Source of the DNA: JAVKSL01 sp039583695
GTDB lineage: Bacteria > Actinomycetota > Acidimicrobiia > Acidimicrobiales > JAJPHD01
DNA length: 13,779 nucleotides
Reading direction: 5' to 3'
Assembly: GCA_039583695.1 (NCBI GenBank)
Contig: JAVKSL010000071.1
Location: 1-13,779 of the forward strand
In this document: one piece after another, positions 1 through 6,310 of the stretch
Numbering within the stretch: the first letter of the stretch is position 1
How the letters are laid out: each line of letters starts with the position of its first letter
Notes under the pieces: model-generated
Told to the model about the DNA's origin: nothing
The model's input: only the letters and a program-made list of their open reading frames with translations
The model's database searches: none
Made by a program: the position numbers and the translations under genes

Positions 1-233
1 GTCGTCGGAGGGGCAGTCGTCGGAGGGGCAGTCGTCGTTGTCACTGGAACGGTTGAGGAAGCGATAGTGGTTCCGGCCGAAACGCTCACGCTGGCGTTCT
101 TGTTTTTGACACCACCGACGGCCCCACCGATGATCCCGAGGATCAAAAGGGCCGACACGGCCCAACAGATGACCTGGACCGCGAGCGGCCATGAACGGAA
201 CTTCCGCCATGGCCCCCTCTTTGGCGGCGGCAA
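1..233 (-). CDS. Partial one-pass membrane protein with Thr/Pro-rich tail (runs off left edge)
   Basis: The minus-strand frame entering at 233 is open to the window edge (77 codons). It starts with a short basic, Pro- and Trp-rich stretch (MPPPKRGPWRKF), then one hydrophobic segment at about residues 16-41 ending in a Gly-rich part, then a Ser/Thr/Pro tail that includes TTTTAPPTTAPPTT. This layout, a short cytoplasmic N-terminus, one membrane anchor and a Thr/Pro-rich extracellular stalk, is common in Acidimicrobiia and related actinobacteria; the function is unknown. The start is uncertain: no ATG or GTG is in frame after the TGA that lies inside the recombinase fragment, so I chose TTG at 233-231, and its ribosome site is weak. 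A TAGGAT box at 270-265 could be its -10 element. The tail is encoded by a 15-base tandem repeat at about 1-36. Confidence 0.5.
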   Translation of the reverse strand, partial: MPPPKRGPWRKFRSWPLAVQVICWAVSALLILGIIGGAVGGVKNKNASVSVSAGTTIASSTVPVTTTTAPPTTAPPT

Positions 234-267
234 CAGGGGGTCCGGGCCTTCGGGCACGCGGAGAATC

Positions 268-948
268 CTACCGGTCGCCGGCTTCCTGCACGTCACGAAG
301 CGGTACGTCGGCGTCGAGAGCGACGGTGATGAAGGCGTGGCGCAAGGTATGCGGGCCGATCGGCTTGGTGATCCCCGCCCTGCGGGCGACACGCCAGACG
401 ATCCGGGCGGCGCCGTGACGGTCGAGGCGGTGACCGTCGCCGGCGGTGAAGATCGGGCCGGCGGAACGTTCGCCGACGGCCAGGTCGACGGCGCGGGCGG
501 TGCGAGGGGCGAGCGGAATGGTGCCGGTCTTGTTGCCCTTGCGGACGATGGTGAGGGTTCGATGTCCCTGCTGCATGCCGAGGGCTTCGATGTCGGCGCC
601 GATCGCTTCGGACACCCGCAGCCCGTTCAGCGCCAGCAGCGAGATCAGCGCGTGCTCGTCGGCGGGGCCGAGCCCAGCGGCGACGAGGAGCGCTCCGACC
701 TCGTTGCGGTCCAAGCCGATGGCGTGGGACTCGTAGTCTATACGTGGGCGGCAAACATGCACGGCGGGCGAGTGGGCGATCAGGCCTTCCTCTTCGGCGT
801 AGCGGTAGAAGCCGGTCACGGTGCAGAGTCGCCGGGCGATCGTGGCTGTCGCCCGGCCTCTGGCTTCGAGCTCCCGGCCGAAGGCTTCGATGTCATTTCG
901 GCAAACCTCGACCAAGGCAAGGTCGCGCTGGTCGCAGAAGGCGATCAC
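268..948 (-). pseudogene. Tyrosine recombinase (phage-integrase family), truncated at both ends
   Basis: The 226-residue frame matches the actinobacterial XerD-like tyrosine recombinases in pattern. The core-binding part (residues 1-75) carries the typical GRATATIARRL helix and FYRYAEEEG segment. The catalytic part has the first Arg in LLALNGLRVSEAIG (R111), the Lys in RKGNK (K137) and the HxxR box GPHTLRHAFI (H200, R203). The frame stops at DVQEAGDR, where family members continue with SHADPRTT...YD; the nucleophilic Tyr is therefore missing and the protein cannot be active. The N-terminus also looks cut: the frame opens just after a TGA with a GTG at 948, and the usual first part of the core-binding domain is absent. 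A one-base shift just upstream would join a short NWP segment to TVIAFCDQ, which may hint at a frameshift. It sits between the left-edge membrane gene and the IS. Confidence 0.8.
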
Positions 949-1070
949 GGTGGGGCCAGTTCACTGTCATCATTCCCAAACCATCGCTCACCACGCGGTC
1001 AGCAACCCGCTGGTGATATGGTGAGGCATCATCTGCCCGAGAGGGGGCGCTTTGCTGCACGACTGGTCTG

Positions 1071-1089
1071 GCAGGCTGTAGCGAAACCC
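1071..1089 (+). repeat. Left terminal inverted repeat of the IS
   Basis: GCAGGCTGTAGCGAAACCC, matching the reverse complement of 2821-2839 in 18 of 19 positions. The single difference is G versus A at position 13. It lies 69 bases before the chosen transposase start codon. Confidence 0.85.
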
Positions 1090-1157
1090 TCTGATAAGTG
1101 CATGATGACGCCCATCTGTGCATGACCATGCAGGGGTGGATCTCTGCAGATGATAGT

Positions 1158-2663
1158 ATGGCATATAGCTATATCCGCTGTGACCGTGAGCAGTTGTTCC
1201 TCCTGCCCCTCAGCATGTTGGATTGGCTCGATGAGGGACATCTGGCTTGGTTTGTGATCGATGCCGTTGAGCTTATTGACACAACATGTTTCCATGAGGT
1301 GCACCCCAAGGATAGCCAGGGAGGCCGGCCAGCTTACGACCCGGAGATGATGGTGGCTCTACTGCTCTATGCCTACTGCATCGGCATGCGTTCGTCACGC
1401 CAAATCGAGCAGTCCTGCCGATCCGATCTGGCCTTTCGGGTGATCTGCGCTAACGAGGTGCCTGATCACACCACTATTGCGCGCTTTCGAGCCGATAATG
1501 AGTCAGCTATCGCCTCGGTGTTCATCGAGGTGCTCAGGCTCTGTGACGCTGCCGGGCTGGCGTCGCTCGGGACCATCGCCATCGACGGGACCAAGATCGG
1601 CTCAGACGCGGCACTCGATGCGAACCACGGCTCCTCATGGATCCGCGCCGAGATCGAGTCCATTTTGGCAGACGCATCGGACACCGATGCAACCGAAGAC
1701 GCCCAGGGGACGCTGTTCGACTCGATCCTTGCCGCCCCACTGCGCCGACGCGAGGGCCGCTTGGGCAGGCTCCGGGCCGCGTTGGCCAAAGTCGAAGAAG
1801 CTGAGCGAGCCGCATCGGAGACAGAGGCGCAACGGGTAAGACACGCCCAGGCCGAGGCCGAAGCTGGGCACAGGCCCAAAGGAGGGCTCCCGAAAGACCC
1901 CCACCGGGCGGCGGTGCGGGCCGAGTTGGATCTGGCGGCCACAAAGGTGCAGGCGGATCGCCATCCTGAACGTGATGACCTCGCCCGCCAGGTTGAATCT
2001 GCTCAAAGCCGGCTTGAGCGAGCCACCGAGGCGACCAGCTCAGCTGGACCGGCTACCCCGGCCAAGATTGTCGCCAACGTCACCGACCCCGAGTCAGCGA
2101 TTATGAAGGCTGCCCAGGGATGGGTGCAGGGCTACAACGTCCAAGCAGGCGTGAACGAGCACCAGGTGGTCATCTCTTATGCCGCCACTACCGACCACAA
2201 CGACGTGGGCCAGCTCCTCCCGATGATCGGCGCCACTCAGCGCTGCGCCGCAACGGCTGGCATACAGGCCAAGATCGGCTTGGTACTCGCTGATGCGGGC
2301 TATTGGAGCGAGGACAACGCCACCAACCCTGGCCCTGATCGGCTCATCGCGACGACCAAGGACTGGAAGCAGCGCAAGGCGGCAAGAGCACTGGGCCAGA
2401 CCACCGGCCCCGCCCCGGATGAAGCATCAACCTTAGAAGCCATGGAGCACCGCCTGCGGACCCCAGAGGGCACGGTCGCTTATGCCACACGCTCGCACAC
2501 CGTCGAGTCGGTCTTCGGCAATGCCAAAGAGAACCACGGCTTTCGCCGCTTCATGCGACGCGGCCTAGTCGCTGCGGAGAGCGAGACCGCTTTGATCTTC
2601 GCAACTCACAACCTGATGAAGATCTTCCACCACAACCCATCGGCGGTATTTGCAGCCTCATAG
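1158..2663 (+). CDS. IS1182-family DDE transposase
   Basis: This enzyme cuts and joins the ends of its own IS. The start at ATG 1158 gives 501 residues beginning MAYSYIRCDREQLFLLP, which aligns with the usual start of this subgroup (short lead, then DRxQxxLLP...WLxxxHLAWFVxD). The frame remains open upstream to GTG 1098, ATG 1122 and ATG 1128, all still inside the IS; no start has a good ribosome site. Numbered from 1158, an N-terminal DUF772-like helical region covers about residues 10-120 (GRPAYDPEMM, RSSRQIEQ, PDHTTIARFR). The catalytic triad is Asp143 (IAIDGTKI), Asp379 (LADAGYWSED) and Glu450 (HTVESVFGNAKENHGFRRF). A long charged, coiled-coil-like insert lies between the first and second Asp at about 195-295. 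No stop or frameshift interrupts it, so the IS may still be active. Confidence 0.9.
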   Translation: MAYSYIRCDREQLFLLPLSMLDWLDEGHLAWFVIDAVELIDTTCFHEVHPKDSQGGRPAYDPEMMVALLLYAYCIGMRSSRQIEQSCRSDLAFRVICANEVPDHTTIARFRADNESAIASVFIEVLRLCDAAGLASLGTIAIDGTKIGSDAALDANHGSSWIRAEIESILADASDTDATEDAQGTLFDSILAAPLRRREGRLGRLRAALAKVEEAERAASETEAQRVRHAQAEAEAGHRPKGGLPKDPHRAAVRAELDLAATKVQADRHPERDDLARQVESAQSRLERATEATSSAGPATPAKIVANVTDPESAIMKAAQGWVQGYNVQAGVNEHQVVISYAATTDHNDVGQLLPMIGATQRCAATAGIQAKIGLVLADAGYWSEDNATNPGPDRLIATTKDWKQRKAARALGQTTGPAPDEASTLEAMEHRLRTPEGTVAYATRSHTVESVFGNAKENHGFRRFMRRGLVAAESETALIFATHNLMKIFHHNPSAVFAAS

Positions 2664-2756
2664 CCACTGACTAATTGCTAACGGCGGCAATGCGGTAGAT
2701 TATGCGCGCCATAACTGCCCACCCCCTGTCTCCCTCTCTGGCATTCCTCGATCCAC

Positions 2757-3629
2757 TTGCCACCCTCAGCACCCAACGGCGCCGAACACCCAGCTTCTGC
2801 ATATCCATGCAGGCTCACAGGGGTTTTGCTACAGCCTGCTAAGCATTACGAGGCGACGGCACTACTTCGCGGTAGCGCGTTCCTGTTCATCATCTGCGGA
2901 TCGGCTCTCGCCGTCAGTGCCGCCGGGGTGCTTCTTGTAATCGGTCTCGTGACTTCGGAGTCTGGGACGAACTCCACCCTCGTCCGCGGGGCCTTCCATG
3001 GCACTCTGGTTGGTGCCATCTTCGCGGACGCAGTCTTTCTCGTGTTCGGTTACAACGACATCGCTGCGGCGTTCGGGTGGCATCCGGTCTTGTGGACTCT
3101 CGTCGCTGCGGTGGCCCTCGCCATCCCAGTTTTCTTGGCCGTGCTCTGTGAGCCGCAGGCTTGCTTAACGAAAAAGCTGTACGATCAGGTTTGCAAGCGC
3201 GTGAAAGGAATGGTTGGTGCCGCGTTTGCTGAACTCGTCATAATGCCGGTAGTGTTCTTCCGCATCTGGTTCAGGCACGGCTTCGATGGCCGTCGCTCTT
3301 ACGGTTCGGCGCTAGGGCCACTGCTGTTCACGTGCGGTTGTGCGTTCTGGGCGGGCGTGGCTTTCGCTGCTTTTATATGGATCAGCAGAACCAAGGTGGA
3401 CTCGCAACGAATCGATCCTGTGGCCAAGAAGCCGACAGATGCTGGCGATGCCCGAGTGCTTGGCGACGAAGCGCCTGACGGAGCGGCACACGATGCGGTG
3501 GCCCAGCCCGAGACCCCTGGTCCGTGCCAGGAGTCACAAGCCTTGACGGGCGAGGCTGCAATGAGGGCCTCCGACACCGTGGCCTCCGACACCGTGGCCT
3601 CCGACACCGCGGCTGGCCCGTCCGATTAG
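2757..3629 (+). CDS. Unrecognised multi-pass membrane protein, 5' end disrupted by the IS
   Basis: I do not recognise the family. The 290-codon frame shows five hydrophobic segments at about residues 38-65, 79-99, 110-131, 151-171 and 187-209, with a short basic loop (KKLYDQVCKRVK) between the third and fourth and RHGFDGRRSYG between the fourth and fifth. From residue 211 on, the tail is hydrophilic and acidic and ends in three ASDT[V/A] repeats. The first 27-28 codons (2757-2839) lie inside the right end of the IS, and the only start there is TTG 2757, with no ribosome site. The next in-frame GTG (2928) would cut into the first membrane segment. The most likely reading is that the IS removed or replaced the native start, so the gene may be non-functional or read from within the IS. 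Cysteine-rich spots (CGSA, CEPQAC, FTCGC) are noted without any assigned role. Confidence 0.55.
   Translation: MPPSAPNGAEHPASAYPCRLTGVLLQPAKHYEATALLRGSAFLFIICGSALAVSAAGVLLVIGLVTSESGTNSTLVRGAFHGTLVGAIFADAVFLVFGYNDIAAAFGWHPVLWTLVAAVALAIPVFLAVLCEPQACLTKKLYDQVCKRVKGMVGAAFAELVIMPVVFFRIWFRHGFDGRRSYGSALGPLLFTCGCAFWAGVAFAAFIWISRTKVDSQRIDPVAKKPTDAGDARVLGDEAPDGAAHDAVAQPETPGPCQESQALTGEAAMRASDTVASDTVASDTAAGPSD
2821..2839 (-). repeat. Right terminal inverted repeat of the IS
   Basis: On the minus strand it reads GCAGGCTGTAGCAAAACCC from 2839 down to 2821, the partner of 1071-1089 (18 of 19 bases). It lies about 160 bases past the transposase stop codon and inside the open frame that leads into the membrane protein. 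Confidence 0.85.
3567..3611 (+). repeat. 15-bp tandem repeat, three copies, in the membrane protein tail
   Basis: GCCTCCGACACCGTG occurs three times in a row, the last copy ending GCG. It codes for ASDTV-ASDTV-ASDTA at residues 271-285, just before the stop. Simple in-frame expansion is the likely origin. Confidence 0.85.
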
Positions 3630-4229
3630 GATGAATCGCCCGACACCACCACTCACAAGGTCACTCAGCTCCCCACCGTGATGGGTGACTGCGCCTATTC
3701 CGATGGCGCCACCCGAGCCCTGCTGGGCGCGCTCGGCGTGGGCGTCGTGGCCAAGGTGCCACCTATCCACAACACCTCGGGCGGCTACACCAAAGACGCC
3801 TCCGTCGTCGACCTTGGAGCCAAGACTGTCAGCTGCCCAGCGGGCCAGACCGTGCCCATGTGTTCACCAAGCGCGCCGGGGGCAAGGCCAGCTTTGGGAA
3901 ACACTGCGCCACCTGTCCCCAGGCATCAGCCTGTACGTCTTCACCCAAAGGGCGCACTATCTCAGTCCACCCTCAAGAGGACTTGTTACAAATGGCCAGG
4001 GCCGATCAGCAAAACCCGGAGTGGGTCGACACATACCGGGCCTACTGTCCCGTTGTCGAACGCAAGATCAGCCATTTCACCCGACGGCCGTGGGGTGGGT
4101 GCAAGGCCAGGGTAGGAGGCCTCGCAGGATCAAGACCGACGTGTTCACGAGGGCCGGGGCGTTGAACCTGGCGCGCCTCTCGCCAAGCTTGGCCTCAGCT
4201 CGTCCAGCGGGACTTGGGCCACCGCCTGA
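3630..4229 (+). pseudogene. C-terminal remnant of a second IS1182-family transposase, several frameshifts
   Basis: The C-terminal third of an IS1182-type transposase can be followed across three reading frames. Frame A has DTTTHKVTQLPTVMGDCAYSD (the DxAY second-aspartate motif) and continues with VVAKVPPIHNTSGGYTKDAS. Near 3855 it shifts to a frame with FGKHCATCPQASACTSS (the cysteine cluster usual in this group), GRTISVHPQEDLL and PVVERKISHFTRRPWGG, which contains the third catalytic acid. Near 4110-4130 it shifts again to RIKTDVFTRAGALNLARL. Near 4180 it returns to the first frame for KLGLSSSSGTWATA and the natural TGA at 4227-4229. The N-terminal two thirds are missing; the remnant begins right after the stop of the membrane gene. 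It is not a copy of the intact IS: that transposase lacks the cysteine cluster. It is dead. Confidence 0.85.
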
Positions 4230-4281
4230 GGCTCGAAGACCAACACAGACCTCCTTCGAAGTCCTCACAAACACCAGAGTC

Positions 4282-4344
4282 GGGGGGCCACGAGAGGGGG
4301 GCCACGACGACCAGTGAGGGCCGCTAAGCCCCGTCGTCTGGCCC
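4282..4344. repeat. Short direct repeat and imperfect inverted repeat after the transposase remnant
   Basis: GGGGGGCCACGA occurs at 4282-4293 and again at 4296-4307. Overlapping it, GGGCCACGACGAC (4299-4311) faces GTCGTCTGGCCC (4333-4344), an inverted repeat with one extra base on the left arm. It lies 70-115 bases past the transposase stop, where the right end of that IS would be expected, but no partner end is left to prove it. Confidence 0.4.
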
Positions 4345-4813
4345 TCCTGACTTCGAAGATGGCTTCCCGGCAAAGAGCGACTGCATCTCACTCAGAGCCA
4401 GTTGATGACTGCGGCCACCAGGAAAGACCTTACATGAGTTAGCAGCGTCCTAGACGTTGTTCCCAGGAGCCCAGTGGGGAATTACGCCGGCATCCGGCAA
4501 GCTAGGGAATAACGGCGGTGCTGACAACCGTGGCAATCAGGCCGCCGTCCACGGCGGCGACATGTGCGCCAGGCACTCCCGGTACCCCGATCCAGGGAGC
4601 CAAACAGGGAGCCAAGACCAACGTGACACCGTGATGCCCGGCGAACCACGGTGGTACATTCTCCCTGCTCAGCAGGTATATGACGATGGTCAGCGACGTC
4701 CCACGGACCCCATTCTGACCACTGGCAGGCAAGGTGATCGAGGGCGGCCGAGCAGCAGTACAGCTATGCTGGCGGCTGGGCGGGAGACGTGGCGGCACGA
4801 GCAAGATGGCTAG
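4345..4813. other. Region without a convincing gene
   Basis: Open frames on both strands here (for example 4457-4813 plus and 4804-4502 minus) show no recognisable motif or ribosome site and have a composition like shadow frames. The one structure I see is a 7-bp inverted repeat, CACCGTG (4627-4633) and CACGGTG (4647-4653), with a 13-base loop, about 175 bases upstream of the integrase. It could be an operator, but nothing proves this. No excisionase or repressor gene was found here, although one is often located beside an integrase. Confidence 0.5.
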
Positions 4814-4820
4814 AAGGAGG
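4814..4820 (+). promoter_or_regulatory. Ribosome binding site fixing the GTG start of the integrase
   Basis: AAGGAGG, a full Shine-Dalgarno match, ends 8 bases before GTG 4829. It decides the start of the integrase and shows that the 5' end of the gene is intact. Confidence 0.8.
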
Positions 4821-4828
4821 GGGCGCCG

Positions 4829-5993
4829 GTGGCCAAGCGGCGTGGAAATGGCGACGGCAGCATCTACCGCGACGGGGACCGCTGGGTAGCAAAGGTCAGC
4901 GTCACGGCTTCGAATGGAACCAGGGTCCGTCGGAAGCGCTCAGCCCGGACCTACCAGGAGGCCCGGAGTACCCTGGCGGAGCTGACCAAGGCGGCTGCTG
5001 ACGCTCGAACAGGGATCGTTGGCGCCGGGCAGTTTGACTGTAGGAGCCTGGCTGGACGAATGGCTGGTTACCGTCGTGCCGGGACGCGTCCACTCGCCCA
5101 ACACCATCGCCAACTACACCTGGGCCGCGAGTCACATCACCAGCGAATTGGGCACCATTCGTCTCGATACCCTCACCCCCATGGATGTGGACCACCTGCT
5201 CGCGGGCAAGGCGTCCGCCGGGATGAGCCGCAACAGCGTTGCCCGTCTGCGAGCTGTCCTGGCCGACGCACTGCGCCATGCCGAACGGCGTGGCCTGGTT
5301 GGACGTAACGTGGCCACCCTCGCCATCCTTCCGGCTTGCAAGCCGCCCGCGGAGCGCCGCTCACTCACCGTGGCGGAGGGCAGGGCGCTATTGGACGCCG
5401 CCGTCGGCGACCGGCTCGAAGCCCTAGTCGCGTGCGGGCTCATGCTGGGGCTGCGGCCCGGAGAGGTGACCGGGCTGCGATGGGAGGACCTCAACCTGGA
5501 AGCCGCCACCCTCGCCGTCACGGGCTCGATCAAGCGCGAGACCGGCCCCGATGGGCGTGATCAAGTGCTTCGCCGTGGGGACGTGAAACGGTCACGGGCC
5601 GGTCGCCGTACGGTCGTGCTACCCACAACCCTCGTCGAAACGCTCCGTGCTCACCGTGGCCGCCAAGCATCGGAGCGCCAGCAGGCCGGCGAGGTATGGA
5701 GCGAAGCCGGACTCATCTTCTCGACTGAGGTGGGCACCTATCTCGATCCCTCCAACGTGCGACGGACCTTTGCTCGCATCGCCGGGCGAGCGGGACTGGA
5801 CGTGGACTTTCCTTATGCCTTGCGCCACACCGCCGCCAGCCTGCTTCTCGACGCCGGCAAATCCGTCGAGGAGGTGGCCGACCTGTTGGGCGACGACCCC
5901 CGCACCATCTATCGCCACTACCGCCATCGGGTCCGCGCTCACGCGGACGCCGCGGCGGGACTGATGGACGCCATGTTCGGCGGGACCCGATGA
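4829..5993 (+). pseudogene. int: Tyrosine integrase of a tRNA-integrated element, +1 frameshifted
   Basis: Integrases of this type recombine the element's attP with attB, often at a tRNA 3' end. The first part (GTG 4829) encodes an AP2-like arm-binding domain: GDGSIYRDGDRWVAKVSV, then RTYQEARSTLAELTKA and ARTGIVGAG. The rest lies one base further on, in a frame open from 4986 to 5993: LTVGAWLDEWL and YTWAASHI (core-binding domain), then the catalytic domain with Arg in LGLRPGEVTGLRWEDL, Lys in GDVKRSRAGRRTVVLP, the PYALRHTAASLL box (Tyr where many relatives have His, a common variant) and the likely nucleophile Tyr in YRHYRHRV near the C-terminus. Joining the two parts requires skipping one base around 5020-5040; both frames overlap over 4986-5308. 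It may be a real mutation, a sequencing error or, less likely, programmed frameshifting. Apart from this, the protein is full length (about 385 residues). It ends 140 bases from the 3' end of tRNA-Val. Confidence 0.85.
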
Positions 5994-6011
5994 GTTGCCA
6001 GACGGCCGAGA

Positions 6012-6075
6012 GGGACCCACGGTGGGTCTCGTCGAGATGTTGTCGATCTCGCTGTGGGTCCCAGTTTGGGTCCCT
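6012..6075. repeat. Nested inverted and direct repeats between integrase and tRNA
   Basis: GGGACCCAC at 6012-6020 faces its exact complement GTGGGTCCC at 6054-6062. A further direct copy, TGGGTCCC, is at 6067-6074, 12 bases on from the previous one, and GTGGGTC is at 6022-6028. Inside the outer pair lies CGAGAT (6033-6038) facing ATCTCG (6046-6051). Short repeats in this position, between int and the tRNA 3' end, would suit arm-type integrase or excisionase sites. The first hairpin could alternatively end transcription of the integrase, but it has no T-tract. Confidence 0.5.
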
Positions 6076-6133
6076 GGCCAACCTGCCGGTGGCTTACCAC
6101 CCGCCCAAACCCCCGCCTACCTGCACTTTCGAG

Positions 6134-6207
6134 TGGGCCGTAGAGGACTCGAACCTCTGACCCCTTGCGCGTCATGCAAGTGCGCTACCAGACTGCGCCA
6201 ACGGCCC
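6134..6207 (-). tRNA. tRNA-Val (anticodon GAC)
   Basis: The minus strand folds into a full 74-base cloverleaf. The acceptor stem is GGGCCGT (6207-6201) with ACGGCCC (6141-6135), and A at 6134 is the discriminator base. The D stem is GCGC/GCGC with GG in the loop. The anticodon stem is CTTGC/GCAAG with loop ATGACGC, giving anticodon GAC (reads GUC). The variable loop is GGGTC, and the T arm is AGAGG-TTCGAGT-CCTCT. CCA is not encoded. It is on the same strand as the trehalose operon, about 100 bases past treZ. Its 3' end faces the integrase gene and is the probable attachment site of the left-hand element. Confidence 0.95.
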
Positions 6208-6217
6208 TTGTGACTCC

Positions 6218-6223
6218 AACCTA
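6218..6223 (-). promoter_or_regulatory. Possible -10 box for tRNA-Val
   Basis: TAGGTT (6223-6218, minus strand) ends 10 bases before the tRNA 5' end and resembles actinobacterial -10 elements (TANNNT). No convincing -35 box was seen upstream, so transcription could instead come through from treZ. Confidence 0.3.
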
Positions 6224-6250
6224 GCACGCTTGCCGCCTCACCTAGCACCG

Positions 6251-6277
6251 AGCAACCTGGTAGCGGTTCAGGTTGCT
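6251..6277 (-). terminator. Perfect 8-bp hairpin between treZ and tRNA-Val
   Basis: AGCAACCT (6251-6258) and AGGTTGCT (6270-6277) form a perfect 8-bp stem with an 11-base loop, starting 34 bases past the treZ stop. There is no T-tract on the minus strand after it, so it is at best an atypical terminator of the trehalose operon. It could also be a processing or mRNA-stability hairpin. Confidence 0.4.
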
Positions 6278-6310
6278 ATAAACCCCAAATCAATGCCACC
6301 TCGACCCAGC

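Larger units (their letters stand above)
1071..2839 (+). mobile_element. IS1182-family insertion sequence, complete with terminal inverted repeats
   Basis: The ends are given by a terminal inverted repeat. The left end, 1071-1089, reads GCAGGCTGTAGCGAAACCC, and the reverse complement of the right end, 2839-2821, reads GCAGGCTGTAGCAAAACCC: 18 of 19 bases match. Between them lies a single intact transposase gene and about 176 bases of non-coding DNA on its 3' side. The size, about 1.77 kb, fits the IS1182 family. I see no clear target-site duplication: the left flank ends GGTCTG and the right flank begins TAAGCA. The outermost base is uncertain by a few positions. The right end overlaps the open frame of the membrane protein downstream. 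Confidence 0.85.

Noticed and set aside
1..1070. Second copy of the tRNA-Val 3' end as the other attachment site
   Set aside because: I searched by eye for the T-arm and acceptor sequence through the left part of the window and found no copy.
67..1125. 352-codon open frame on the plus strand
   Set aside because: It is the antisense shadow of the recombinase fragment; the minus-strand frame shows clear family motifs and this one shows none.
1128..1139. CAGGGGTGG-like sequence near 1130 and CAGGGGGTGGG (minus strand) near 2729 as IS ends
   Set aside because: The match is short and uneven; the 19-bp repeat at 1071-1089 and 2821-2839 is far better and encloses it.
4457..4813. Possible small gene, excisionase or membrane protein upstream of the integrase, on either strand
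   Set aside because: Neither strand shows a helix-turn-helix pattern, a ribosome site or a family motif; I treat it as non-coding or decayed.
1..6133. A new defence or toxin system within the accessory half
   Set aside because: Apart from recombinases and transposases only the left-edge and the five-pass membrane proteins remain, and neither shows nuclease, ATPase or toxin motifs.
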